Source: BQJD01 sp964350265 (GTDB lineage: Bacteria; Pseudomonadota; Gammaproteobacteria; Arenicellales; CAJQKF01). Taken from it: a stretch of DNA of 64,000 nt. This document shows, one piece after another, positions 25,722-34,080 of the stretch. The notes under the pieces are model-generated. The model was not told where the DNA came from. It made no database searches and saw nothing but the letters and a program-made list of their open reading frames with translations. Within the stretch, counting starts at the first letter, position 1. The number at the start of each line of letters is the position of its first letter. A program made the position numbers and the translations under genes. The stretch spans positions 49,302-113,301 of the forward strand of contig CAYGJZ010000002.1 in assembly GCA_964350265.1 (NCBI GenBank). The letters are read 5' to 3'.

Positions 25722-26501
25722 CTAGCGCGGCCGCATCAATACCCGTGGCTGGTTGCCGTCACCATCAAGATCGAGGTCGAAGCCGTAGCGGACCATGTCC
25801 GCGCGGTGCACGGTGCGGCCGGCGAGGACCCTTCGGCCGCGGATGTCGCGGTAGGTCATGCGCCGCTCCAGCACCGCGTCGCTTGGCGACAGCAGCAGGA
25901 TGGCGGCAAGGGTGTCGCCGGCGACGCCTGCGCCGATGGTCCACTGGATCCGGCCGAGCGAGGTGGCGGCGCGCAGACGGCCGGCGATGGCGTCGCGCGC
26001 ATTGTCCTCGCAAAACCCCGCCTCGCGGGCCAGCGGCCCGGCCAGCAAGCGTTCGTCCACTGCCACCGGCGAGGACCCCACCGAGCGGCTGCGAATGATC
26101 CACAGCACGTCGTCGCCCTCGTCGAGATCCAACTGGGTGGTTTCCGCGCGGCTGGGAGGGCGGAACTCGAAACTCAGTACCCGCACCTCCTGGGCCACGC
26201 CGACGTCGGCGTACTGGCCGGCGATGTCGAGGTCTTTGTCCAGTCGCTCGATGAAGACGCGTTCGGTGACGAAGGTGCCCTGGCCGGAGCGGCGCCGCAG
26301 CAGTCCCTCGTCGACCAGGCCGGCGATGGCCTGGCGCACGGTCATGCGGCTGACGCCGTAGCGTTCGGCCAGTTCGTTGTCGCCGTGAAAGCGCTCGGCC
26401 GGGTCCGGCCAGCGCAGGATCTCGGCGAGCAGGTCGAGGCGGATCTGCATGAACAGCGGGATCGGCGAGTCGTGGTCCAGGGTGTGGAAATGTCCACGCA
26501 T
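25722..26501 (-). CDS. GntR-family regulator with UTRA effector domain (HutC subfamily)
   Basis: This 259-residue regulator has a winged helix (PLFMQIRLDLLAEILRWPDPAE, then NELAERYGVSRMTVRQAIAGLVDEGLLRRRSGQGTFV) and a UTRA ligand-binding domain (about 110-250, with VLSFEFRPPSRAETTQLDLDEGDDVLWI and RPLGRI-like TSLGRIQWTIGAG). It diverges from the diiron protein gene. A perfect 24-bp palindrome starts 50 bp before its own start codon and almost certainly serves both genes. The UTRA ligand is probably the substrate of the neighbouring protein's pathway. Confidence 0.93.
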   Translation of the reverse strand: MRGHFHTLDHDSPIPLFMQIRLDLLAEILRWPDPAERFHGDNELAERYGVSRMTVRQAIAGLVDEGLLRRRSGQGTFVTERVFIERLDKDLDIAGQYADVGVAQEVRVLSFEFRPPSRAETTQLDLDEGDDVLWIIRSRSVGSSPVAVDERLLAGPLAREAGFCEDNARDAIAGRLRAATSLGRIQWTIGAGVAGDTLAAILLLSPSDAVLERRMTYRDIRGRRVLAGRTVHRADMVRYGFDLDLDGDGNQPRVLMRPR

Positions 26502-26550
26502 GGCGGTGTTTCCGGTGTGCGGGGCAGGGCGCTTGCGGCCGCATGGGTCA

Positions 26551-26574
26551 AAATGTATAGTCGACTATACATTT
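26551..26574. promoter_or_regulatory. Perfect 24-bp operator palindrome between divergent genes
   Basis: AAATGTATAGTC is followed directly by its reverse complement, a perfect inverted repeat without spacer in a GC-rich background. It lies 50 bp before the GntR/UTRA gene and 74 bp before the diiron gene. HutC-type regulators bind GT-N-TA..AC-type palindromes, so this is a strong operator candidate. Confidence 0.85.
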
Positions 26575-26647
26575 AAATGGTGACGGATTTCCAACCGCCG
26601 CCGACGCCGAACCGAAACACCGCGAACACGACACGAGGAGCATCTCA

Positions 26648-27586
26648 ATGGACGCATCCATGCTGGAGGAGACCATCCAGAATCCCAACCCCTATCCCAT
26701 CGTCGCCGAGCCGCACTACGACGATGTCTGGCACCTGTGCCAGCAGTCCCGCGACCTGGCCTGGGATCCGGTGCGCGACATCGACTGGGACAAGCTGCGT
26801 GGCGAAGTGGCCGACCTGCCCGAGGAAGTCCGCTCGGCCGGCGCCGAGTGGTGGTCGTTGCGCGCGTGGATGGAGCATGGCGCCACGCCCTACGGTGCCG
26901 AGCGCTTCCGCCAGGCGGTGTTCGAGCACCTGCCGTTCGAGATCAAGCAGCACGTGGCCAACTTCATCATGGAAGAGCTGCGTCACCACGAGGCTTCCTT
27001 CCGCATCGCCGACGTGCTCGGCGGTTACCAGCCGCAGCCGCGCAGCGACTACTTCAAGCTGGTGATCCCGAAGTTCCATGACGAGAAGGACGAGCGCCAG
27101 ATGACCTTCTATGCCGGCATGGCGGTGAACACCCTGTTCGAGCAGCTGTCCGGCGAACTGCTGACCGCGCGGTACCGCAATGCCCGCTTCGAGGGCATCC
27201 GCGAGGCCTGCAAGCTGATCCTGCGCGACGAGGCCCGGCACATCCAGTTCGGCCGCGTGCTGATGCGCCGCTTCTTCCAGAGCCTGTCGCTGGAAGACAA
27301 GGAAATGCTCGGCGCGAAGTTTGCCAAGAAGCTGCGTGGCAGCCTGCTCAACGGCGTCTACTCGGTGGTCAACCTGACCGCCGACGAGCGCAAGCGTTCC
27401 GGGCGTGCCCGGGCACTGGCGGCGGAATACGGTCTCGGCGCCACCCACCCCGACGAAGAGGTGGAGATCATTGCCGGCGCGCTGGCCCAGATCCGCGAGG
27501 ACGTGGCCCCCTACGATGTGCCGATTCCGCGCATCCCGGAAGTGGAAGGGGAGAGTGATCCGCCGGCGAAGCGCGCCATCGGCTAG
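26648..27586 (+). CDS. Ferritin-like diiron carboxylate protein, probable oxygenase
   Basis: This 312-residue, all-helical protein has a ferritin-like di-metal set: Glu76 (WMEHG), Glu110 and His113 in MEELRHHE, a glutamate in FEQLSGE (165 or 170), and Glu195 and His198 in RDEARHIQFG. Two ExxH motifs plus two Glu residues match diiron oxidases of the R2/AurF-like superfamily. Length exceeds simple ferritins, favouring an oxygenase. CACGAGGAGCATCTCA precedes ATG. It stands alone under its divergent regulator. The substrate is unknown. Confidence 0.85.
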   Translation: MDASMLEETIQNPNPYPIVAEPHYDDVWHLCQQSRDLAWDPVRDIDWDKLRGEVADLPEEVRSAGAEWWSLRAWMEHGATPYGAERFRQAVFEHLPFEIKQHVANFIMEELRHHEASFRIADVLGGYQPQPRSDYFKLVIPKFHDEKDERQMTFYAGMAVNTLFEQLSGELLTARYRNARFEGIREACKLILRDEARHIQFGRVLMRRFFQSLSLEDKEMLGAKFAKKLRGSLLNGVYSVVNLTADERKRSGRARALAAEYGLGATHPDEEVEIIAGALAQIREDVAPYDVPIPRIPEVEGESDPPAKRAIG

Positions 27587-27598
27587 AACGATGGCAGG

Positions 27599-27622
27599 CA
27601 CGTGCCCGGAGACGGGCACGTG
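27599..27622. terminator. Stem-loop between convergent genes
   Basis: CACGTGCCCG and CGGGCACGTG form a perfect 10-bp stem with a GAGA loop. It lies between the ends of the diiron gene and the RidA-like gene, where a shared terminator would be expected. Only TT follows on the + strand. Confidence 0.55.
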
Positions 27623-27691
27623 TTGCGGGCAGCGGGCGGTGAGATTCAGCCGCCAGGCACTGCCCGCCAGGGCGGGAAGTCGAAGCCGGCG

Positions 27692-28078
27692 CTAGTCGGC
27701 CCGGGCCGCCTGCACCTCCACCTCGACCTTCATCTCCGGCTTCACCAGTCCCGACACGTACACCAGCGTGGAAGCCGGACGGTGTGCGCCCAGCACCTCG
27801 GTGCGCGCGGCGCCGTAGGCGGCCAGGTCACTGGCATCGACCAGGTAGGCCGTCATCTTCACGATGTCTTCCACGCCCATGCCCGCGCCTTCGAGAATGC
27901 GCTGGATGTTGCGCCAGATGATGGCCGACTGGGTAGCGGCATCGGCCGGCAGGTTGCCGTCGACATCGATGCCGACCTGGCCGGACAGGGTCAGCCAGCG
28001 GGCACCCGCGGGCACCTCGACGCCGTGGCTGTAGGCGGATACGGGCGCCGACACGCCCTCGGGGTTGTGAAACTTCAT
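27692..28078 (-). CDS. RidA/Rid-family protein (YjgF/YER057c/UK114)
   Basis: This 128-residue protein of the Rid family has the core LTLSGQVGIDVDGNLPAD, GMGVEDIVKMTAYLVD and the last strand KVEVEVQAAR. In archetypal RidA a catalytic Arg sits in PARS and deaminates reactive enamines. Here the stretch reads HRPASTLVYV, so that Arg is not in register and the protein is probably another Rid subfamily. It is the last gene of the - strand operon with alcohol and aldehyde dehydrogenases. Rid proteins in such operons often act on imine or enamine intermediates. Confidence 0.9.
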   Translation of the reverse strand: MKFHNPEGVSAPVSAYSHGVEVPAGARWLTLSGQVGIDVDGNLPADAATQSAIIWRNIQRILEGAGMGVEDIVKMTAYLVDASDLAAYGAARTEVLGAHRPASTLVYVSGLVKPEMKVEVEVQAARAD

Positions 28079-28098
28079 GTCGCCTCCTTCGGCTCGGT

Positions 28099-29271
28099 TC
28101 AGGAATCCAGGTCCAGCTGCGGCTGGCCGCCGCCGGTGGGGGTGCGCATGGCCTCGACGATGACGCGCATCTCCCGCTCCTCGGGCAGTCGCGGGTTGAC
28201 CCGGATCTGTCCGCTCTTCATGGCGCCGGCGGCGACCGCGTCGCGTTCGGCATCGTCCTTGACCCACTCGTCCAGGCTGAGATCGAGACCGATCTCGTGA
28301 CGCAGGCGGGACAGGCCCTCGGCAGCGGTGCTGCCACCGAAGATGCGCGCGATCTCGTCGCCCTTGTCACCCAGGTTGGGCTGGTTGAAGGTCATCGTCC
28401 AGGGCAGGGCGAGGGCATTGGCGAGGCCGTGCGGCACGTGGTTCAGCGCGCCCAGGGCACCGGCAACGGCATGGGCCAGCCCGAGATGCGCGGTGTTGAA
28501 GGCGATGCCGGCCTGCATGGAACCGACCAGGCAGGCGGCGCGTGCATCGACGTTGTCGCCCTCGCGACAGGCCACCGGCAGGGCCTCGGCAAGCAGTTGC
28601 ATGGCCGAGCGGGCGAAGGGATCGGTCATCGGTCCGGAGACCTTCGAGGTGAAGGCTTCCACCGCGTGGGTCACCGCATCGTAGCCGGAGGCGGCGGTCA
28701 CGCTGGCCGGTGCCGTCACCGACAGTTCCGGGTCGAGCAGGGCCACCGCCGCGCTCATCGCCGGCGAGCGCAGTACCATCTTGTAGTCGGTTCCGGTCTT
28801 GGCCACGATGGCGGACTCGGAGACCTCGCTGCCGGTGCCCGCGGTGGTCGGCACGCAGACGAACAGCGAGGTGTGCGGCAGCATGTAGACACCCATCGGG
28901 CCGACGATGTCGTCGATGGGACCGGGATTGCTGGCCGCCATGCGCGCCGCCTTGGCGGTGTCCATGGCCGAGCCGCCGCCGATGGCGATGACCAGGTCGG
29001 CCTCGCTGTCGACCAGCGCGGCACGGGCTGCTTCCACCGAGTCGGTGTCGGGTTCATGACGCGGGATGCCGTGGAAGACCGGTGCGAACTCGGCCAGCAG
29101 CTTGTCCAGCCGCTGGTGCAGTTCGCCGCCGAGAAAGAACTCGTCCAGCATCACCAGCGCCTTGCGGCGCTTCTCGTGACGGGCCATGGCGGGCAGCTCG
29201 TCCAGGCTGCCGTTGGCGAAGACCACGCGGTGGGTGGCATGGGAGAAGGAAAAGGGAGCAGGTACGTTCAT
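28099..29271 (-). CDS. Iron-containing (type III) alcohol dehydrogenase
   Basis: This 390-residue group-III dehydrogenase has the NAD site IGGGSAMDTAKAARM and SLFVCVPTTAGTGSEVSESA. The metal-binding helix region includes GLAHAVAGALGALNHVPHGLANALALP, which carries the conserved histidines. It oxidises an alcohol or reduces an aldehyde with NAD(P). The next upstream gene is an aldehyde dehydrogenase (23-bp gap), so the pair converts an alcohol to an acid. The start at MNVPAPFSF matches family length. Confidence 0.94.
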   Translation of the reverse strand: MNVPAPFSFSHATHRVVFANGSLDELPAMARHEKRRKALVMLDEFFLGGELHQRLDKLLAEFAPVFHGIPRHEPDTDSVEAARAALVDSEADLVIAIGGGSAMDTAKAARMAASNPGPIDDIVGPMGVYMLPHTSLFVCVPTTAGTGSEVSESAIVAKTGTDYKMVLRSPAMSAAVALLDPELSVTAPASVTAASGYDAVTHAVEAFTSKVSGPMTDPFARSAMQLLAEALPVACREGDNVDARAACLVGSMQAGIAFNTAHLGLAHAVAGALGALNHVPHGLANALALPWTMTFNQPNLGDKGDEIARIFGGSTAAEGLSRLRHEIGLDLSLDEWVKDDAERDAVAAGAMKSGQIRVNPRLPEEREMRVIVEAMRTPTGGGQPQLDLDS

Positions 29272-29294
29272 GGGTGCAACAGCCGGAAAGGGAA

Positions 29295-30758
29295 TCAGGA
29301 AAGGTCGACGATGACGGACTTGGACTGCAGGTAGCCGTCCAGCCCCTCGCTGCCCAGTTCGCGGCCGTAGCCACTTTGCTTGTAGCCGCCGAAGGGCGTT
29401 TCCAGGCCGACCACGGCCGGCGTGTTGACGCTGACGGTGCCGGCCTCGATGGCGGCGGCAACCCGGTGGGCACGGCCGATGTCCCGGGTCCAGACGGTGG
29501 CGGCAAGGCCGTAGTCGCTGTCGTTGGCGACGGCCACCGCCTCTTCCTCGTCGGCCACGCGGATCACCGCCAGCACCGGGCCGAATATCTCCTCGCGGGC
29601 AAAGGACATGTCGTTGCTGGCGCGGTCGAACACGGTGGCCTCGACGTAGGGCCCGGCGAAGTCGGCGGCGCGGCCGCCGCAGATGCGCTCGGCACCTTCG
29701 GCGACGGCGCTGTCGCAGTACTCGACGATGCGGCGCTGGGCGTTGTGGTCGATGACCGGGCCAAGCTGGGTCTGCGGGTCGAGCACGTCGCCGATCTTCA
29801 GCGCGGTGGCGGCCCTGGCCAGCTTCTCCACCAGTTCGTCGGCCACCGACTCGGTGACGATGCAACGGGTGCGGGCGGCACATTTCTGGCCGGCATGGCC
29901 GAACACGCCGGCCGCGGTGCCGGCGGCGGCACGGTCGATGTCGGCGTCGTCGAAGACCAGGTTGGGGGACTTGCCGCCCAGTTCCAGGGTGACCCGCTTG
30001 ACGCCCTCGGCGGCGGCGGCGGCCACTTGGCAGCCGATCTCGGTGGAGCCGGTGAAGCTGACCTTGGCCACCTTTGGATGACGCACCAGGTGCATGCCGA
30101 TCTCGCTGCCGGCGCCGGGCACCACGTTGAGCACGCCGGCGGGCAGGCCGGCGGCGCAGGCCAGTTCGGCGAACAGCAGCGCGGTCAGCGGCGTGGCGCT
30201 GGCCGGCTTGACCACGATGACGTTGCCGGTGGCCAGTGCCGGGGCGACCTTCCACAGCATCAGCAGCAGGGGAAAGTTCCACGGCACGATGGCGGCGCAG
30301 ACGCCGATGGGTTCGCGTCGCACGTAGCGGTGCTGGCTGTCAGCGGAGGCCACCAGCCGGCCGTCGATGCGGTCGGCATAGCCGGCATACCAGCGCAGCA
30401 CGCCCACCGAGGCGAGGATGTCGATGCGGGCATCGGACATCGGCTTGCCCGCGTGCACCGCCTCCAGGGCGATCCAGCGGTCGGCGTCCGCCTCCAGCGC
30501 ATTGGCGATGTCGTGCAGGATGCGGGCGCGCTGCGCAGGCGGCGTCGCCCGCCAGCGCGGCCAGGCCTGGCTGGCGCTGTCCACCGCGGCATCGATGGTG
30601 GCGGTGTCGGCGGCGCCGACGTCGGCGAGGGTGTCCCCGGATACCTTGCCGAGTACCGCCAGGGTGCCTGGCGCGGCCTGCTGCTTGCCGTCGAGGAATA
30701 CCGAGCCGGTGTTGTAGCGGTCAATCAGCGGCGAGAACAGGGATGCATCAATGGTCAT
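29295..30758 (-). CDS. NAD(P)-dependent aldehyde dehydrogenase
   Basis: This 487-residue aldehyde dehydrogenase has VVPWNFPLLLMLWKVAPALATGN, the Rossmann turn FTGSTEIGC, the glutamate motif TLELGGKSPN and the catalytic cysteine in GHAGQKCAARTR, plus the C-terminal EIFGPVLAVI. All catalytic residues are present. It resembles betaine-, amino- and hydroxy-aldehyde dehydrogenases. Its place between the TRAP genes and the iron alcohol dehydrogenase supports oxidation of an aldehyde released from the imported substrate. Confidence 0.95.
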   Translation of the reverse strand: MTIDASLFSPLIDRYNTGSVFLDGKQQAAPGTLAVLGKVSGDTLADVGAADTATIDAAVDSASQAWPRWRATPPAQRARILHDIANALEADADRWIALEAVHAGKPMSDARIDILASVGVLRWYAGYADRIDGRLVASADSQHRYVRREPIGVCAAIVPWNFPLLLMLWKVAPALATGNVIVVKPASATPLTALLFAELACAAGLPAGVLNVVPGAGSEIGMHLVRHPKVAKVSFTGSTEIGCQVAAAAAEGVKRVTLELGGKSPNLVFDDADIDRAAAGTAAGVFGHAGQKCAARTRCIVTESVADELVEKLARAATALKIGDVLDPQTQLGPVIDHNAQRRIVEYCDSAVAEGAERICGGRAADFAGPYVEATVFDRASNDMSFAREEIFGPVLAVIRVADEEEAVAVANDSDYGLAATVWTRDIGRAHRVAAAIEAGTVSVNTPAVVGLETPFGGYKQSGYGRELGSEGLDGYLQSKSVIVDLS

Positions 30759-30780
30759 ACGGTGCGTTTCGTGTCGTGGG

Positions 30781-31041
30781 TTACAGTCGGTGCCTGCGAA
30801 TCTTGTCGATCAGTGCGCGAACCACGGGCAGCGGACGGCAGTCGCCGAGCATGTCCAGGGCGGCTTCGCGGTGATCGTTGTTGCTGGCGAGCGAAGCCCG
30901 GTCCAGGTCCGGGTAGCCCTGCTGGTTCAGCGCTTCGATGACGATGCGCAGGATCTCGTCTTCCATCGAACCGTCGAAGGACAGTTCGACTTCGGGGAAG
31001 TTGCCTCCCAGGTCGGGGGGCGGTTGGCGGCTGTCGGTCAT
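30781..31041 (-). CDS. Small unknown protein in the TRAP/GGT operon
   Basis: This 86-residue protein starts at MTDSRQPPPDLGG. It is acidic in the first half and basic at the C-terminus (VRALIDKIRRHRL). The middle, MEDEILRIVIEALNQQGYPDL, is predicted helical. No signal peptide, membrane segment or cysteine. I do not recognise a family. It sits 22 bp upstream of the aldehyde dehydrogenase and after a strong hairpin that follows the TRAP binding protein. It could be a small subunit or adaptor; function unknown. Confidence 0.65.
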   Translation of the reverse strand: MTDSRQPPPDLGGNFPEVELSFDGSMEDEILRIVIEALNQQGYPDLDRASLASNNDHREAALDMLGDCRPLPVVRALIDKIRRHRL

Positions 31042-31074
31042 GGGCGGGAACATCGCTGCGGGCGGGAATGGGAG

Positions 31075-31109
31075 CCTGGCTGGCGATCGCGGCACGATCG
31101 CCAGCCAGG
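31075..31109 (-). terminator. Perfect 15-bp stem-loop after the TRAP binding-protein gene
   Basis: CCTGGCTGGCGATCG and CGATCGCCAGCCAGG pair perfectly around a 5-nt loop. It starts 9 bp after the DctP stop on the - strand and lies before the small unknown gene. No T run follows, so partial termination or protection of the upstream transport message is likely. Confidence 0.6.
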
Positions 31110-31118
31110 AAGCGGGGG

Positions 31119-32117
31119 TTACTCGATCTCGACGATGGCCTCGATGCGCTCCATGCCGCCGACCTTGTCGGCGTAGCTCTGCCAGAAGGAGGCCATGGCT
31201 TCCTGCCAGGCGGCGATGTCAGGCTGCACGACTTCCGCGCCGGCTTCCACCGTCTTCGCCAGGGAGGCGTCCTGTTCCGCCGAGGCCAGCTCGTTGAAGT
31301 AGGGGATGGCCTCGTCCGCGGCTGCCTGCATCACTGCCTGCTGTTCGGCGGAGAGTCCTTCCCAGAAAGACTTGCTGAGGTACATCGCGCCCAGCGACCA
31401 GATGTGGTTGGTCTCGGTGAGGTAGGGCACCACCTCGAACAGCTTCAGCGCATGGTAGCCGGACTTGGTCATGTCCATGTAGTCGACCACGCCGGTCTGC
31501 AGCGCATTGTAGGCCTCGGTGATCGGCACCGGGGTCGGGTTGGCACCCAGGGAACTCCACAGGTCGATGTGCAGCGGGCTTTGCAGCACGCGCATCTTCT
31601 TGCCGTCGACATCGGCCGGGACGCGGATCGGCTCCTTGCTGATCACGTGGCGTGAGCCGTAGACGATGAAGCCGAGCACCTTGAAGCCCTGGGCATCGTA
31701 CAGCGCCTTGAACTCGTCACCGATGGGGCCGGTCATGGCCTTGTTGATGTGCTCCAGGTCGCGGAACATGAAGGGCATGTCGAACAGCGCGCCTTCCGGC
31801 ACCCAGGTGGTCAGGTTGGCCAGCGTCGACAGGGCGCCCTGGATGGAGCCCAGGCGAATGCCCTCGGTGGTTTCCTTCTCGCCGCCGAGGGCGCCGTCGG
31901 TGACCACCTTGACATCGAACTGCCCGGGCATCTTCTCGTTGACGATGTCGCTGAACTTGTACCAGATCTTCGACTGCGGCTTGTCCGGTCCGTAGATCAC
32001 GGACACGGTCAGCGTCTTCGGTGCCTGCGCCGCGGCGTGACCCGCCGCGGCCAGCCCGAGGGCGGCCACCGTGGCCAGTGCCACGGGCTTGAACCAGTTG
32101 GATTGCTTCATTTTCAC
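31119..32117 (-). CDS. dctP: TRAP transporter substrate-binding protein (DctP family)
   Basis: This 332-residue periplasmic protein has the signal peptide KPVALATVAALGLAAAGHAAAQA, cleaved before APKTLTV. The DctP core SKIWYKFSDIVNEKMPGQFDVKVVTDGALGGEKE and the ligand-arginine region GSRHVISKEPIRVPADVDGKKMRVLQSP are intact. These proteins bind organic acids and similar anions. GTG was taken as start because GAGAGGA lies 7-8 nt before it; the ATG two codons later is the alternative. The permease gene lies immediately upstream. Confidence 0.93.
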   Translation of the reverse strand: MKMKQSNWFKPVALATVAALGLAAAGHAAAQAPKTLTVSVIYGPDKPQSKIWYKFSDIVNEKMPGQFDVKVVTDGALGGEKETTEGIRLGSIQGALSTLANLTTWVPEGALFDMPFMFRDLEHINKAMTGPIGDEFKALYDAQGFKVLGFIVYGSRHVISKEPIRVPADVDGKKMRVLQSPLHIDLWSSLGANPTPVPITEAYNALQTGVVDYMDMTKSGYHALKLFEVVPYLTETNHIWSLGAMYLSKSFWEGLSAEQQAVMQAAADEAIPYFNELASAEQDASLAKTVEAGAEVVQPDIAAWQEAMASFWQSYADKVGGMERIEAIVEIE

Positions 32118-32178
32118 GGTCAGTTCCTCTCTTGTCTTTTGATGGGTGTACAACGAAATCGAACTCGAATGAAACCGG

Positions 32179-34080
32179 TCAGCGGCCACCGATCAGCCAG
32201 CCGAGTCCCAGGGAAATAGCCGGTACGTAGGTGATGACCAGCAGGGCGGCAAACAAGGCCGCCAGCAACGGCAGCATGGCGCGAAACACGTCGTGCACCG
32301 GGGTGCGGGAAATCGACCCGGTGATGAATGCCAGCATGCCCACCGGCGGTGTCAGTCCGCCGAGCATCAGGTTGACCACCACCACGATGCCGAAGTGCAC
32401 CGGGTCGATGCCGAGGCTGGTGACCAGCGGCATCAGCAGCGGGGTCAGGATCAGGATGGCGGCGCCGATGTCCAGGAACATGCCGAACAGCAGCATCAAC
32501 ATGTTGACCAGCAGCAGCACCACGTAGGGATTCTCCGACAGGGTGGCCACGCTGACGGTGAGCAACTGCGGGATCTGTTCGGTCACCAGCACGAAGGCGA
32601 AGGGGGCCGCGGCACCGATCAACAGCCCGACCATGGCGGCTTCCACCGCCGCGCCGCGCAGGGTCTGCCACAGGTCGCGGACACCGTAGCTGCGGTAGAC
32701 GAACATGCCCAGCACCCAGCCGTAGACCACTGCCAGCACGCCGGCCTCGGTGGGCGTGACCACGCCGAAACGGATGCCGCCGAGGATCAGCACGGCCAGC
32801 CCGAGCACCGGCAGCGCCTGGCCGAAGGCACGCCAGCGCTCGCCGCTGCCGGCCTTCTCGTTGGCGGTGCCAAAGCCCTTGATGCGGGCAATGATGTACA
32901 CGCAGATCATCAGCGAGAAGATCATGAACAGTCCCGGCACCACCCCGGCCAGCCACAGGCTGCCCACCGACAGGTTGGCGGCGGCGGCAAGGATGAGCAG
33001 GGCGATGGACGGCGGGATCACGTTCGGCACCGTGGCCGAAGCCGCGGTCACCGCGCAGGAGAAGGCAGGCGAGTAGCCGTGGCGGACCATCTGCGGCACC
33101 AGCAGCTTGGTGCCCAGCGCGGCCTCGGAGTAGCTCGAGCCGGAGATGCCCGCGTACAGGCCGCTGGAAACCACGTTGACCTGGGCGAAGCCGCCGCGCA
33201 TGTGTCCCACCAGCTTGAAGGCGAAGTCCATCAGGCGCCGGGTCAGGCCGCCGGCATTCATCAGCGCGCCGGCAGTGATGAAGAAGGGGATGGCCAGCAA
33301 CAGGAACTTGGTGGCGCCGTTGACCATGTTCTGTACCACCGCCGCTGGTGGCATCAGGCCGCCGGCCAGGTTGGCGACGAAGGCGGCGAAGATCATGGCG
33401 AAGGCCACCGGCGAGCCGAGCGCCATGGCGACCACGAAGGACAGCGCCATGACCAGGCCCGGGTCGCTGCCGGCAATGGACAGCGTGCCGGTGACGTTGA
33501 CCACGTAGTACAGGGCCGCGCCGACGATGATGGCCAGCGGGCCGCGCCAGGGTTCACGACCTTCGTCGACGCCGCGCAGGGCGAGGTAGACCAGGCCGAG
33601 GACACAGGCCACCGGGATCAGCGAGAACTTCACCCAGGTGGGCAGGCCGAGGGCGTAGTTGACGCCGCCGACCATCTCGATGATGGTCATGCCGCCGAAC
33701 AGCAGCATGATGGTGGTGTAGGCGATGATGACGTCGCTGGCGAGTTCGGCCACGGTGCGGGCGCGCGCTGGCAGCCGGTCCACGAACAGGCCGATGGACA
33801 GGTGCATGCGGGTGCGGTGGGCGAGGGGAACGGCGAGGAAGATCACCGCCACGAACAGCCACTGTGCCGCATCCGCGGCCCAGGTGATGGAATTGTTGAA
33901 GCCGTAGCGACCAATGACGTTGGCGAAGATGATGGCGATCAGCGCGATCAATGCCAGCGTGACCGCGGCACCGATGACATGGTCGAGCAGGCCAAGAAAG
34001 CGCTGCGCAAGGCCGCGCACGCCGTCGGCGCGGGGCGCCTCGGGGGATACGCCAAGACGGGGTTCAGCGACCGACGGCAT
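32179..34080 (-). CDS. Fused TRAP transporter permease (DctQ-DctM)
   Basis: This 633-residue membrane protein fuses the small DctQ domain (about residues 20-190, four helices, with GRYGFNNSITWAADAAQWLFV) to the large DctM channel (about 205-630, with FSCAVTAASATVPNVIPPSIALLI and GAAAPFAFVLVTEQIPQLL). TRAP systems use the sodium gradient rather than ATP. The start follows GAGGAGG and overlaps the end of the GGT-like gene by 17 bp, giving translational coupling. Confidence 0.94.
   Translation of the reverse strand: MPSVAEPRLGVSPEAPRADGVRGLAQRFLGLLDHVIGAAVTLALIALIAIIFANVIGRYGFNNSITWAADAAQWLFVAVIFLAVPLAHRTRMHLSIGLFVDRLPARARTVAELASDVIIAYTTIMLLFGGMTIIEMVGGVNYALGLPTWVKFSLIPVACVLGLVYLALRGVDEGREPWRGPLAIIVGAALYYVVNVTGTLSIAGSDPGLVMALSFVVAMALGSPVAFAMIFAAFVANLAGGLMPPAAVVQNMVNGATKFLLLAIPFFITAGALMNAGGLTRRLMDFAFKLVGHMRGGFAQVNVVSSGLYAGISGSSYSEAALGTKLLVPQMVRHGYSPAFSCAVTAASATVPNVIPPSIALLILAAAANLSVGSLWLAGVVPGLFMIFSLMICVYIIARIKGFGTANEKAGSGERWRAFGQALPVLGLAVLILGGIRFGVVTPTEAGVLAVVYGWVLGMFVYRSYGVRDLWQTLRGAAVEAAMVGLLIGAAAPFAFVLVTEQIPQLLTVSVATLSENPYVVLLLVNMLMLLFGMFLDIGAAILILTPLLMPLVTSLGIDPVHFGIVVVVNLMLGGLTPPVGMLAFITGSISRTPVHDVFRAMLPLLAALFAALLVITYVPAISLGLGWLIGGR

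Noticed and set aside
29272..30282. Upstream extension of the iron alcohol dehydrogenase frame through the aldehyde dehydrogenase gene
   Set aside because: The extension is arginine-rich and overlaps a certain aldehyde dehydrogenase. The family start is at MNVPAPFSF.
32461..32480. AACATGTT core inside the TRAP permease gene resembling the TAACATGTTA operator
   Set aside because: It reads CAACATGTTG, lies inside coding sequence with codon-explained composition, and is not an exact copy.
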